DNA from: Pontibacter sp. Tf4 | GTDB lineage: Bacteria; Bacteroidota; Bacteroidia; Cytophagales; Hymenobacteraceae | Assembly: GCF_014212495.1 (NCBI RefSeq) | Contig: NZ_JACKZC010000003.1 | Location: 186,001-250,000, forward strand | Direction of reading: 5' to 3' | Length of the DNA: 64,000 nt | In this document: positions 42,425-51,130 of the stretch, in pieces | Numbering within the stretch: the first letter of the stretch is position 1 | Layout of the letters: every line of letters starts with the position of its first letter | Position numbers and translations under genes: made by a program | The notes under the pieces: model-generated | Told to the model about the DNA's origin: nothing | The model's input: the letters and a program-made list of their open reading frames with translations, nothing else | Database searches by the model: none

Positions 42425-43888
42425 ATGAACGAAGAAATAAGAGAACTCGAGCCAAAAGCGCTCTGGAACTACTTCACCGACCTGAATGCTGTGCCGCGTC
42501 CGTCAAAAAAAGAAGAGCGCGTGATACAGTTTATGAAAGACTTCGGCAACAGCCTTGGCCTGGAAACTATAGTTGATGAGATCGGCAACGTGATCATTAA
42601 AAAGCCAGCCACAGCCGGCATGGAAAACCGACAGACCGTGCTGCTGCAAAGCCACCTGGACATGGTGCACCAGAAAAACGCCGACACCAATTTCGACTTC
42701 AACACACAAGGCATTGAAATGTATGTGGAAGGTGACTGGGTGAAAGCAAAAGGCACCACACTGGGCGCTGACAATGGTATTGGCGTGGCTACGATCATGG
42801 CGCTGCTGGCATCCGACAATATTCCGCACCCGCCACTGGAAGCCCTGTTTACCATTGACGAAGAAACTGGCATGACCGGAGCCCTTGGTCTGAAAGGTGG
42901 TTTGCTGGAAGCATCTATCATGCTGAACCTGGACACCGAGGATGATACCGAACTAACTATAGGCTGCGCAGGCGGCGTGGATGTAACGGCAACCGGAACC
43001 TATAGTTCTGAGAGCGCTGCTGGCAATGCAACTGGCTACAAGCTAAGTATTAAAGGTTTAACCGGAGGCCACTCGGGTATGGATATCCATCTGGGCCGTG
43101 GCAATGCCAACAAACTGATGAACCGTATTTTATTCGGAGCAGCTGAGCAGTTTAGCGTACAGGTTGCCGAGATTGACGGCGGCAGTTTGCGAAATGCTAT
43201 TCCACGCGAGTCGTTTGCTATAGTTGCCGTGGCGCTGGACAAGGCAAAGGCTTTTGAAGAGTTTGTAGCTGCGCAGAAAGACATCCTGAAAAAGGAATAC
43301 AACACCACTGACCCGAACCTTGAAGTAACAATAGAGACTACGGCTGTGCCAACACAGGTGCTGGCACAGGATTTCCAGTATAAGTTACTGCGCAGCATTT
43401 ACGCCTGTCCGAACGGTATTTACCGCCTCAGCCCGGACATCGAGAACCTGGTACAGACATCAAACAACGTAGCCCGGGTGCTGGTGAAAAACGGCGAATA
43501 CAGCATCCAGTGCTTAACCCGAAGCTCTGTAGATACCGAGAAAATGGACCTTGCCAATGCCATCAAATCAACATTTGAGCTGACTGGTGCTGAAGTTACC
43601 TTTAAAGGCAGCTACCCGGGTTGGACGCCACTTCCGGGTGCAGCTATAGTTCAGGTGATGAGCGACCTGTACCGCGAACTGTTTGATGGCGAGCCACATG
43701 TAAACGCCTGCCACGCCGGTTTGGAGTGTGGTATAGTGGGTGGTAATTACCCGGGCATGGAAATGATCTCTTTCGGCCCGAACATACGTGGTGCCCACTC
43801 CCCTGACGAAAAAGTGCAGATCAGCTCGGTACAGAAATACTGGGGCTTTTTACTGGAAACGCTGGAGCGCATTCCTGTGAAGGTTTAA
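42425..43888 (+). CDS. pepD: Aminoacyl-histidine dipeptidase (M20)
   Basis: A 487-residue metallopeptidase of the M20 family that cleaves Xaa-His dipeptides such as carnosine. The start at 42425 gives MNEEIRELEPKALWNYFTDLNAVPRPSKKEERV, the standard PepD N-terminus; 8 codons upstream of it are not needed. Zinc-ligand and catalytic motifs are visible: SHLDMVHQ (His and Asp), GADNGIGVA, TIDEETGMTGA (catalytic Glu and ligand), NLDTED, and the C-terminal HAGLECGI with a His/Glu pair. A lid dimerisation domain is inserted between about residues 200 and 370. A terminator lies 25 bp after the stop. Confidence 0.94.
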   Translation: MNEEIRELEPKALWNYFTDLNAVPRPSKKEERVIQFMKDFGNSLGLETIVDEIGNVIIKKPATAGMENRQTVLLQSHLDMVHQKNADTNFDFNTQGIEMYVEGDWVKAKGTTLGADNGIGVATIMALLASDNIPHPPLEALFTIDEETGMTGALGLKGGLLEASIMLNLDTEDDTELTIGCAGGVDVTATGTYSSESAAGNATGYKLSIKGLTGGHSGMDIHLGRGNANKLMNRILFGAAEQFSVQVAEIDGGSLRNAIPRESFAIVAVALDKAKAFEEFVAAQKDILKKEYNTTDPNLEVTIETTAVPTQVLAQDFQYKLLRSIYACPNGIYRLSPDIENLVQTSNNVARVLVKNGEYSIQCLTRSSVDTEKMDLANAIKSTFELTGAEVTFKGSYPGWTPLPGAAIVQVMSDLYRELFDGEPHVNACHAGLECGIVGGNYPGMEMISFGPNIRGAHSPDEKVQISSVQKYWGFLLETLERIPVKV

Positions 43889-43913
43889 ACCATAACCTTA
43901 AAGATTTAGTTAT

Positions 43914-43946
43914 GAAAGCGCCTGCAACCACAGGCGCTTTCTTTTT
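43914..43946 (+). terminator. Terminator between pepD and the YczE-like gene
   Basis: An 11-bp perfect stem GAAAGCGCCTG / CAGGCGCTTTC with loop CAACCA, followed by TTTTT. Confidence 0.93.
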
Positions 43947-43957
43947 ATCTTTGCCCC

Positions 43958-44614
43958 ATGAAAAACTGGATCATCCGTTATAGTTTCTTTTTTGCCGGGT
44001 TGCTGTTGTTTGGGTTTGCTAACGCGATGGCCGTGAAAGTTAAATACCTGGGCCTGCACCCCTGGGAAGTACTGAATGTGGCGCTTTTCCAGAAGTTTGG
44101 TTTTACCATTGGTACCTGGAGTGTGCTGGTCGGCCTGGCCGTAATTGTGGTGGCCTGGTTCGTAAACCGCAAATACATTAACGTAGGTACTTTCCTGAAC
44201 ACATTGCTCATCGGTCCGTTCATGGACTTCTTCCTGTGGCTCGATTTTTTGCCGGAAGCTACCCACGCCTGGCAGGATTATGCGCAACTGTTTACGGCAA
44301 TATTGATCAGCAGCATTGCGGGTGGTTTGTATGTGGCTGGTGGCGTTGGCGCCGGTCCGCGCGATGGGTTTATGCTGTCCCTTTCAGAGCGCACGAAGCT
44401 ATCGGTAAGCCAGGCCCGAATCGTAGTGGAATGTTTTGTACTGGGTATAGGCTTTTTACTGGGTGGCCCGATCGGTGTGGTTACCTTCCTATACACCTTC
44501 ATCCAAAGTCCGCTGTTCCAGATCACACTGCGCTGGTTCCAGAAACTGCGCATGTATTTAACCGGCGAGCTCGCTCCGGAAAAAGTAACCATAAAGCCAC
44601 TTAAACAGGATTAA
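43958..44614 (+). CDS. YczE/YyaS/YitT-like membrane protein
   Basis: A 218-residue integral membrane protein with about five helices. The conserved stretch GGVGAGPRDGFMLSLSERTKLSVSQARIVVECFVLGIGFLLGGPIGVVTFLYTFIQSPLFQ is the signature of the YczE family. The first ATG at 43958 gives a helix right at the N-terminus. Family members are poorly characterised; some are linked to lipopeptide synthesis in Bacillus and to regulatory operons. Here it stands alone between a terminator and a converging transglutaminase gene, so there is no clue to its partner. Confidence 0.85.
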   Translation: MKNWIIRYSFFFAGLLLFGFANAMAVKVKYLGLHPWEVLNVALFQKFGFTIGTWSVLVGLAVIVVAWFVNRKYINVGTFLNTLLIGPFMDFFLWLDFLPEATHAWQDYAQLFTAILISSIAGGLYVAGGVGAGPRDGFMLSLSERTKLSVSQARIVVECFVLGIGFLLGGPIGVVTFLYTFIQSPLFQITLRWFQKLRMYLTGELAPEKVTIKPLKQD

Positions 44615-44687
44615 CGGCATAAACCAACAGCTATAGGCTGAACTATAGTTTGACAACCTGCCCGATAACTATAGCTTTTACTGAACC

Positions 44688-45758
44688 TTACCTGCCCACC
44701 TTGTACTCCAGGAAGTAAGAATAATTTGCTTTGGAGCCTTTAGGGCGTGCCATAATGGCCAGGTCGCCGGCAACTGGTTTTAGCTGCAGCGTATGTGTTG
44801 TCCCTTTTGTGGTAAAGTAATGCCAGTCTTTGCCGTTCTTCACGATCAGCTCCACATCCTCCGTAATATTGAACGAGAACGTCTGACTTTTACCCGCTAA
44901 CAAGCTGGCTTGCAGTGGAATATCCGCATTTCTGATCTCGAAATCAGTTTTCCAGGTGGCTGGCAAGTTTTTCAATTTACCTTTCAGCATGTTTTCCAGT
45001 ATTTCGGCCCCTCCGATGCCCAGCCTGAAAAGCGAAACCTCTACTCTTGGCAGTTGCTCGTATTGCCCCAGCGAAACCGGTTTTGCAATAAACTGGAAAT
45101 CGGGGTTTACAGGCAGATGGCTGAAGAGAAAAACGTGCGGGTCCGTATCAAACCAGTAGGGATCGTATTTGTATACTGTTTTAAGTTTGCCGTTTACCGT
45201 TTTAGCGCTTCCGGCTGCCCAGGTGGGGTCCGCTAAAATCCAGCTATCGTCAATGCGCACGGCGTTCCAGGCATGGTTCGTGCGGGCGAACCGCTTTCCA
45301 GGAGCATAACCATAGCCTTTGGCGTAGCCACTCACTTTCTCCACTTTCAACCCCATCTCCTGGCCCAGCGCCTGAAACAAGCGCGCATACCCGTCGCAAA
45401 TGGCTTTCCGGGTTTTAAGCACATAGGCCGGCGAGCTGTCCAACGATTTACCGGTGTTAAAGCCATAGTCGTCGTAGCGGATGTTGGCGGCTATCCAGGC
45501 GAACAGTACACGGGCTTTTTCATAATCGGTAGTAGCGCCTTTGCTTAAATAGGCAGCTAATGTTTGGATGCTGGAAGTGTGGCGGTTATCGGCTTTAAAG
45601 GCATAGGCATCCAGTTGTTCGAGGCGCGCCTGGTCTGGTTTTCGTGTTCCGGCCTGTGCAGGCAAAATGCCCGAAACTATAGAAAGGCTCAGGATCAGAA
45701 AGCTGAGCTGCAGCCATCGCCTGCCTTGTGTAAATGCTATAAACTGTAAAGGGTGCAT
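44688..45758 (-). CDS. Secreted transglutaminase-like protein
   Basis: A 356-residue secreted protein. A hydrophobic N-terminal segment (LQLSFLILSLSIVSGILPAQAG) is the signal peptide or anchor. The transglutaminase-core domain has the papain-type triad: Cys121 in KAICDGYARL, His162 in NHAWNAV and Asp177 in ILADPTWA. The C-terminal half (about 235-356) is beta-rich and may be a carbohydrate- or peptide-binding domain. Bacterial members act as proteases, peptide cyclases or amidases, so true crosslinking is not certain. The gene ends 73 bp from the YczE stop in convergent orientation; two AACTATAG/CTATAGTT copies lie in that gap. Confidence 0.87.
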   Translation of the reverse strand: MHPLQFIAFTQGRRWLQLSFLILSLSIVSGILPAQAGTRKPDQARLEQLDAYAFKADNRHTSSIQTLAAYLSKGATTDYEKARVLFAWIAANIRYDDYGFNTGKSLDSSPAYVLKTRKAICDGYARLFQALGQEMGLKVEKVSGYAKGYGYAPGKRFARTNHAWNAVRIDDSWILADPTWAAGSAKTVNGKLKTVYKYDPYWFDTDPHVFLFSHLPVNPDFQFIAKPVSLGQYEQLPRVEVSLFRLGIGGAEILENMLKGKLKNLPATWKTDFEIRNADIPLQASLLAGKSQTFSFNITEDVELIVKNGKDWHYFTTKGTTHTLQLKPVAGDLAIMARPKGSKANYSYFLEYKVGR

Positions 45759-46062
45759 ACCTGGGTAAAACGTAATGATCCGGACATAAAAAGCCGCCCC
45801 GTCTGGCTTTGGTTCCCTGATAACGCTGCCGGTGGTTACTTCAGTATACAGTAAAATAGCTATGAAACAATGTTTAAAGGATTGGGCATGTATTTTGTGA
45901 ACAACTTGCTTTGCGCACTAACTGATTGTATTCTTGCACCTTGCAACGAAAGAGCAAGTCTTGTTATAATTATATTAAGAGTTAAGAGAAACATTCAGAG
46001 TTTATTGTCCGGACCGGAAACTATAGGCGTTGAACAGGAGTTTAGAATAAAATTTGAAAGTT
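45759..46062. other. Divergent promoter region upstream of the glucan phosphorylase-like gene
   Basis: The 304-bp gap separates the divergent transglutaminase and phosphorylase-like genes. It has an imperfect hairpin near 45792-45812 (AAAGCCGCC/GGCTTT) and AT-rich text around 45965-46000. One CTATAG copy lies near 46020. No gene is supported. Confidence 0.45.
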
Positions 46063-47715
46063 ATGGAACAATACAGCAGGTGGTATCATCCTTACGAAAT
46101 TGATGAAAAATACAATAACCGTGTAGCTTACTTCAGCATGGAGTACGGCATCGACCAGGCATTTAAGATCTACTCCGGTGGTCTTGGTTTTCTGGCCGGG
46201 TCGCATATGCGCAGCGCCCATGACCTGCGCCAGAACATGATCGGGATCGGCATGCTTTGGAAATACGGCTATTACGATCAGGTTCGTAACGACGACCAGA
46301 CCATGCGCTCGCAGTTTATCAAGAAATTCTACACGTTTCTGGAAGATACAGGCATTAAGGTTACGGTATCGGTGAATAACCACCCTGTAAAAGTGAAAGC
46401 CATGGTGCTGAAGCCGGAAATTTTCGGAACAGTGCCCATGTACTTCCTGACCACCGACATCCCGGAGAACGACTACCTGGCCCGCACCATTACACACCGC
46501 CTGTACGACCCTGAAGAGAGCACCCGCATTGCGCAAAGTATTGTACTGGGCATTGGCGGTGGTAAAGTAGTGGAAGCCCTGGGTGGTGCCAACATTTATC
46601 ACCTGAACGAAGGCCACGCCCTTCCGCTGGCTTTCTGGCTGCTCGAAAAATACCGAAACGTGGACCAGGTACGCCAGCACATGGTATTTACCACCCACAC
46701 CCCGGAAAAAGCCGGCAACGAAGAGCACGATATCCATTTCCTGGACCGTATGAGCTTTTTTAACGGCACGCCGCTGGAAGAAGTACGCAAGCTTACCCGC
46801 ATGGAGGGCCACATGTTTAACCACACGCTGGCAGCGCTCCGGCTCTCGAAAGTTGCCAACGGCGTATCGCAGCTGCACGGCGAGGTAGCCAACCAGATGT
46901 GGCACGAAAATGAAGGCATCTGCGAAATAAAAGCCATCACAAACGCCCAGCACGCCCCTTACTGGACCGACGACTACCTGTGGAATGCCCTGAAATCCGG
47001 AAACGACCAGGAGCTGGTACAACGAAAAAAACAGATGAAGCACCTGCTGTTCCGCATTGTAGCCGACCAGACAGGCAAATTGTTTGATCCGGAAGTATTA
47101 ACTATAGTTTGGGCACGCCGCTTTGCCGCTTATAAACGGGCCGACCTGCTGGTACACGACCTGGAGCGCTTCCTTGACATTGTAAATAACCACGACCGCC
47201 CGGTGCAGGTCATCTGGGCTGGAAAGCCCTACCCGTTTGATGAAGGCGCTGTCAGTACGTTCAATAAACTGGTAGGACTGTCGCGCAAACAGCCAAATGT
47301 TGCCGTGCTGACTGGCTATGAGATGGAACTGTCGCGCAAGCTGAAACAAGGTTCTGATGTTTGGCTGAACACCCCACGTCGTCCGCGGGAAGCCTCCGGC
47401 ACCAGCGGCATGACTGCTGCCATGAACGGATCGGTTAACTTCTCGGTACAGGATGGCTGGCTACCTGAGTTCTCGCGTCACGGCGAAAACAGCTTTATAT
47501 TACCGATAGTGGACACTTCGCTTCCGAATTACCATCAGGACCAGGAAGACCACAAAAATATGATGAACATGCTGGAGCACGAGATCATCCCAACCTATTA
47601 TTACGACCAGGGGAGATGGCTCAACATTATGAAGCAGGGTATGTACGACGTGCTACCTTTCTTCGGCTCCGACCGCATGGCCCATGAGTATTATGAGAAG
47701 TTGTATAGCTACTAA
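46063..47715 (+). CDS. glgP: Alpha-glucan phosphorylase family protein, PLP lysine replaced
   Basis: A 550-residue GT35-family protein of the short bacterial/archaeal type. VAYFSMEYGIDQAFKIYSGGLGFLAGSH is the typical first-domain motif, then NEGHALPLAF and FTTHTPEKAGNEEHD, WARRFAAYKRADLLVHDLERF and PRRPREASGTSGM. In classical phosphorylases the next residue is the PLP-binding Lys; here the codon is ACT (Thr451), followed by A-A-M-N-G. So the reaction may be lost or changed; glycogen binding or a synthase-like role is possible. An ATG at 46063 is preferred to the TTG at 46054, which lies 9 bases upstream. A terminator follows. No other glycogen genes are close. Confidence 0.82.
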   Translation: MEQYSRWYHPYEIDEKYNNRVAYFSMEYGIDQAFKIYSGGLGFLAGSHMRSAHDLRQNMIGIGMLWKYGYYDQVRNDDQTMRSQFIKKFYTFLEDTGIKVTVSVNNHPVKVKAMVLKPEIFGTVPMYFLTTDIPENDYLARTITHRLYDPEESTRIAQSIVLGIGGGKVVEALGGANIYHLNEGHALPLAFWLLEKYRNVDQVRQHMVFTTHTPEKAGNEEHDIHFLDRMSFFNGTPLEEVRKLTRMEGHMFNHTLAALRLSKVANGVSQLHGEVANQMWHENEGICEIKAITNAQHAPYWTDDYLWNALKSGNDQELVQRKKQMKHLLFRIVADQTGKLFDPEVLTIVWARRFAAYKRADLLVHDLERFLDIVNNHDRPVQVIWAGKPYPFDEGAVSTFNKLVGLSRKQPNVAVLTGYEMELSRKLKQGSDVWLNTPRRPREASGTSGMTAAMNGSVNFSVQDGWLPEFSRHGENSFILPIVDTSLPNYHQDQEDHKNMMNMLEHEIIPTYYYDQGRWLNIMKQGMYDVLPFFGSDRMAHEYYEKLYSY

Positions 47716-47733
47716 TATAGCTTAAGCTATTAT

Positions 47734-47766
47734 AAAGCCCTGTTCTGAAAAGAGCAGGGCTTTTTT
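47734..47766 (+). terminator. Terminator of the phosphorylase-like gene
   Basis: A 13-bp stem AAAGCCCTGTTCT / AGAGCAGGGCTTT with one G-T pair and loop GAAA, followed by TTT. Confidence 0.9.
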
Positions 47767-47854
47767 GTCTGAACCAGGATTTACTGGATTAAAGGATTTG
47801 GAGGATTAGAGTGTTGCTTAGTTAGAAGCCATAGTTTCATAGTTTCTGTTTGTC
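47767..47854. repeat. Short dispersed repeat (GGATT-rich)
   Basis: The text TCTGAACCAGGATTTACTGG, continuing with ATTAAAGGATTTGG, is related to the arms of the inverted-repeat element at 59282-59570 (TCTGAACCGGGATTAAGGGA) and to GATTAAAGGGATTT near 19607 and 63339. It is a solo or degenerate copy of that family. Confidence 0.6.
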
Positions 47855-48250
47855 AAACCACCCCTACCCCTCCTTATCCAAGGAGGGGAACTCTGACATT
47901 GCTATAGTTTAACATACATTGCTATAGTTACAGACCAAGGGCGGACAGGTCGCGACCTGTCCCTACGGAATTACAACCACGAAAAAAACGATCTGCTATA
48001 ACCAAGAGACATTAAGCAAACTATAGTTAAATAAGTTACTATCGAATGTGATTTCAGTCTTTGGGTTGAGCGCCTTTGACTTGTTGCGGTGCCGCAGGCA
48101 ATCCGAGCGCAGCGAGGATAGCAAGAAGGCAGCAGCGCGATACCCGAAGACGGGGCCTCCCGGCCCGGGAGGGAGCCAAAGAAACTATAAAACGGTAGGC
48201 CCTTAGAGCTCCCAGGAATAAAAGTAGCTATAGAACAATGACTTGTTTCC
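47855..48250. repeat. Multi-hairpin dispersed repeat, copy 1
   Basis: This block matches 63522-64000 in the same orientation with many shared long stretches. It contains, in order: CCCCTCCTT-ATCC-AAGGAGGGG (47867-47888), the 20-bp palindrome GGACAGGTCGCGACCTGTCC (47943-47962), a conserved block of about 140 bp starting near 48043 that reads TTGGGTTGAGCGCCTTTGAC and later GCAAGAAGGCAGCAGCGCGA, and the palindrome CCTCCCGG-C-CCGGGAGG (48156-48172). Between these, spacing differs between copies. No reliable gene is in it. Downstream (48300-48385) are text pieces like CTCGACTTAGCTCGGGATGA and CTGGCTACACTCGAAATGAC that look like further intergenic repeats. Confidence 0.85.
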
Positions 48251-48418
48251 AGCAGTAAGCAAAGTAAACTATAGAAAGAAAGCCTATCAACTATAAGGCG
48301 TGTAAGATCCCTCGACTTAGCTCGGGATGACAAGTAGAAAACTATAGTCTAAAATAGATTTCTGGCTACACTCGAAATGACAAAGGAATATAAGTTGGAC
48401 GATCTCTCAACAACCAAA

Positions 48419-48982
48419 TCACCCTTCTACTACTCCACTCTTAATCAACTCCTCCCGAAACTCACGGAAAACGGCTGCTAATTTAGTTGGTGGGAAATGT
48501 GCATTCAGGCCACTGGGGTTGGGCAGCACCCAAACTATAGTTTCGCCGATCTGCTCCGGTTGTCTGCCTAAAACAGCCTTTGGTTGACCGAAAGCTGTTC
48601 GGTAAGCCGAAATGCCGAGTATGGCCAGCACTCGCGGTCTGAAGACCAGTACTTTCCGGGTTAAAAGCTGCGCTCCCTGCTGTAATTCTTCGGTTGATAC
48701 CGCAGCGGCAGTATTGGTCGCGCGGCTGGCGATGTTGGTAATGCCACAGCCAAGGGAGATGAGCTCAAGTTCTTCGGAAGGTAAAAAAAGACGCGGCGTG
48801 AAGCCGGACCGGTGCAGCGTGGGCCAGAAACGATTGCCGGGTCTGGCAAAATGGAAGCCTGTGGCAGCGGAGTACAAACCAGGGTTGATACCACAGAAAA
48901 GCACATCCAGTTCCGGCGCGATCACGTCCTGAACAAAGCCGTTCACTGCGGCGGCAATCTCTGCCTTACTTGGTTTTATCAT
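48419..48982 (-). CDS. mug: G/U mismatch-specific DNA glycosylase (Mug/TDG family)
   Basis: A 187-residue DNA repair enzyme that removes uracil or ethenocytosine from mismatched pairs. The first motif is FCGINPGLYSA, with the Asn of G-I-N-P-G-L that activates water; it is followed by HFARPGNRFW. The second motif is NPSGLNAHF, which fills the space left by the flipped base. The protein fits the Mug/TDG length and has no N-terminal extension. It ends at the repeat mosaic and is divergent from eboA, so its promoter shares the 48983-49260 gap with that operon. Confidence 0.93.
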   Translation of the reverse strand: MIKPSKAEIAAAVNGFVQDVIAPELDVLFCGINPGLYSAATGFHFARPGNRFWPTLHRSGFTPRLFLPSEELELISLGCGITNIASRATNTAAAVSTEELQQGAQLLTRKVLVFRPRVLAILGISAYRTAFGQPKAVLGRQPEQIGETIVWVLPNPSGLNAHFPPTKLAAVFREFREELIKSGVVEG

Positions 48983-49260
48983 CTTTGTTTCTGCTTATAG
49001 CTGTGCCTGCCATTTATACTTTATCATTCCCGATGCTGTTGTATGCCACCTTATATAGTCCTCTTTTGTATAAAACCTGAACGCGGGTGGTAACAGCAGC
49101 CGTATCCGGTGCAATTTGTATTAACCTTCTGGATTGGCAACCGTACTTAGTCAAAACCTAATATAGCCGGAAACTATACTTGTGTTTGCTGATTGCTTAC
49201 GTAGCTGTAACGCATAAGTCGGCGTCCGGCGAACCGATCTTTACCTAACCATACATAACC

Positions 49261-50151
49261 GTGGATAGTAAACTTCTACCTAATCTCATCGCTTTCCTTG
49301 AAAAATCACTGGCTACCCATGCTAAGCCCGAAGCGTTAAACTGGCTTCAGGAAAAAAAGCAGTTGGTGCAGGCTTCCGAAACCGGTAAAGAACTATACGT
49401 ACCTTTTAGTGCAGCACCGCGTTATGTGGGCAAAGTTCCATTAAATCTCACATCAGAAGAACTCGAAGAAGCAACCCAGCTGCGCAAAGGCTTTAACCCG
49501 GGCAACTGGACTACAGACCAACTGGCACGAACTATTCTTTTGTTAAGCCTGCCTTCAGAAGAGGCTGATACCTATAGCAAAACCATTCTAAAACTGTTTG
49601 GCACCGCCGATATGGGCGAACTGGTTGCGCTTTACGCTGCTTTGGCCCTGCTGCCACACCCCGAAAAGTTTGTACACCAGGCCACCGAAGGCATCCGGAC
49701 AAACATGGGAAACGTGTACGAAGCTATTGCGCTGCACAACCCCTACCCAGCTGAGAACTTTACAGAAGCCGCCTGGAACCAGATGGTGCTGAAAGCGATC
49801 TTCACGGGTAAATCTTTACATAAGATTTTTGGCCTGGATGAACGCAGCAACCCCGAACTGGCCCGCATGCTCTCGGACTACGCGCACGAGCGCTGGGCAG
49901 CCGGCCGTACCGTAACACCTGAACTATGGCGCCCGGTTGGTCCGCACATCAACGAAACTATAGTTCTGGACATCAATAAGCTATTCTCCAGTGAAAACGA
50001 GACCGAACAGGAAGCTGCTGCCCTGGCCTGTGCCCAAAACAATTACCCTGAAGCACAGGCTTTACTGGACCAACACCCGCTGTTAAAACACAAGATACAA
50101 GAAGGCCAGCTAACCTGGAACCACATCGGCCGGAAAGCTATAGTTGCCTGA
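49261..50151 (+). CDS. eboA: EboA domain protein, first gene of ebo operon
   Basis: A 296-residue protein with a GTG start at 49261 (VDSKLLPNLIAFLEKSL). It is mainly helical and has no catalytic motif that I can name. The stretch FTGKSLHKIFGLDERSNPELARMLSDYAHERWAAGRTVTPELWRPVGPH is typical of EboA domain proteins. Its place at the start of an uninterrupted set TatD-like, UbiA, dehydroquinate-synthase-like, TIM-barrel epimerase-like and phosphodiesterase-like genes identifies the ebo cluster, known to be needed to move a scytonemin precursor to the periplasm in Nostoc (established knowledge). No role has been shown in this organism. Confidence 0.88.
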   Translation: MDSKLLPNLIAFLEKSLATHAKPEALNWLQEKKQLVQASETGKELYVPFSAAPRYVGKVPLNLTSEELEEATQLRKGFNPGNWTTDQLARTILLLSLPSEEADTYSKTILKLFGTADMGELVALYAALALLPHPEKFVHQATEGIRTNMGNVYEAIALHNPYPAENFTEAAWNQMVLKAIFTGKSLHKIFGLDERSNPELARMLSDYAHERWAAGRTVTPELWRPVGPHINETIVLDINKLFSSENETEQEAAALACAQNNYPEAQALLDQHPLLKHKIQEGQLTWNHIGRKAIVA

Positions 50152-50188
50152 AATAAAATATCACCCTGAACCTAACCCATTTACGCTA

Positions 50189-51130
50189 ATGAACACGCTG
50201 AACATGAAATTTATTGATCCGCACATTCACATGACATCGCGCACCACCGACGATTATGCAGCGATGCAGAAAGCCGGCATTGTGGCCATTATTGAACCTG
50301 CTTTCTGGCTGGGACAGCCCCGCACAGAACTCGGCTCTTTTAAAGATTACTATAGCAGCCTGATCGGTTGGGAGCGTTTCAGAGCGAGCCAGTTCGGGAT
50401 AAAGCATTACTGCACCATCGGCCTTAACTCGAAAGAAGCGAACAACGAGGCGCTGGCCGAAGAAGTAATGGACCTGCTACCTATGTTCATCTGCAAAGAA
50501 GGCGTGGTGGGCGTTGGCGAGATAGGGTATGACGACCAGACCGCTGCCGAAGACAAATACTATAGATTACAACTGGACCTGGCCAAAGAGAACAACCTGC
50601 CTGTACAGATACACACCCCGCACCGCGATAAAAAAGCCGGAACTATCCGCAGCATGGAAGTGGCGCTGGAACACAAACTGGATCCGGGCATGGTAATAGT
50701 AGACCACAACAACGAGGAAACAGTTCGCGATGTGCTGGACCGTGGCTTCTGGGCGGCCTTTACCATTTACCCGAACACCAAAATGGGCAACGAGCGCATG
50801 GTGGAAATTGTGAAGCAATATGGCTCTGAGCGCATTATTGTAAACAGTGCTGCCGACTGGGGCATCAGCGATCCGCTGGCCGTGCCTAAAACCGCTGCCT
50901 TGATGCTGGAAAAAGGTATAAGTATAGACGATATCCACAAGGTGTGCTACCAGAATGCCTTAGACGCTTTTGGACAAAGCGGTCAGATGAAAGAAACCGA
51001 CTGGATGGAAAACACCACTGTAGATCAGAGCGAAAAGCTGTTCAACAACTCTATTCTGCGTGGTGGCCAGACACCAACTATAGGTGAGCTGAAGACCAAT
51101 CCTATTTTCGATTCCAACATTATCCGCTAA
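50189..51130 (+). CDS. eboB: TatD-family metal-dependent hydrolase of the ebo operon
   Basis: A 313-residue (beta/alpha)8 hydrolase. The frame begins at 50144, but the ATG at 50189 (MNTLNMKFIDPHIHM) gives the family start. Metal ligands can be seen: H-x-H in DPHIHM (His12, His14), Glu in GVGEIGYDD, His in PVQIHTPH, His in VIVDHNNEE and Asp in SAADWGISD. TatD enzymes include deoxyribonucleases and other hydrolases; the ebo version is divergent and its substrate is not known. The gene begins 37 bp after eboA, and its stop codon touches the start of eboC (51130/51131). Confidence 0.87.
   Translation: MNTLNMKFIDPHIHMTSRTTDDYAAMQKAGIVAIIEPAFWLGQPRTELGSFKDYYSSLIGWERFRASQFGIKHYCTIGLNSKEANNEALAEEVMDLLPMFICKEGVVGVGEIGYDDQTAAEDKYYRLQLDLAKENNLPVQIHTPHRDKKAGTIRSMEVALEHKLDPGMVIVDHNNEETVRDVLDRGFWAAFTIYPNTKMGNERMVEIVKQYGSERIIVNSAADWGISDPLAVPKTAALMLEKGISIDDIHKVCYQNALDAFGQSGQMKETDWMENTTVDQSEKLFNNSILRGGQTPTIGELKTNPIFDSNIIR

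Noticed and set aside
47971-48333. A 120-codon frame on the minus strand within the repeat mosaic
   Set aside because: It reads through palindromes and repeat text, has no domain or signal, and its counterpart in the second repeat copy (63753-63968) is out of step and shorter. It is most likely non-coding.
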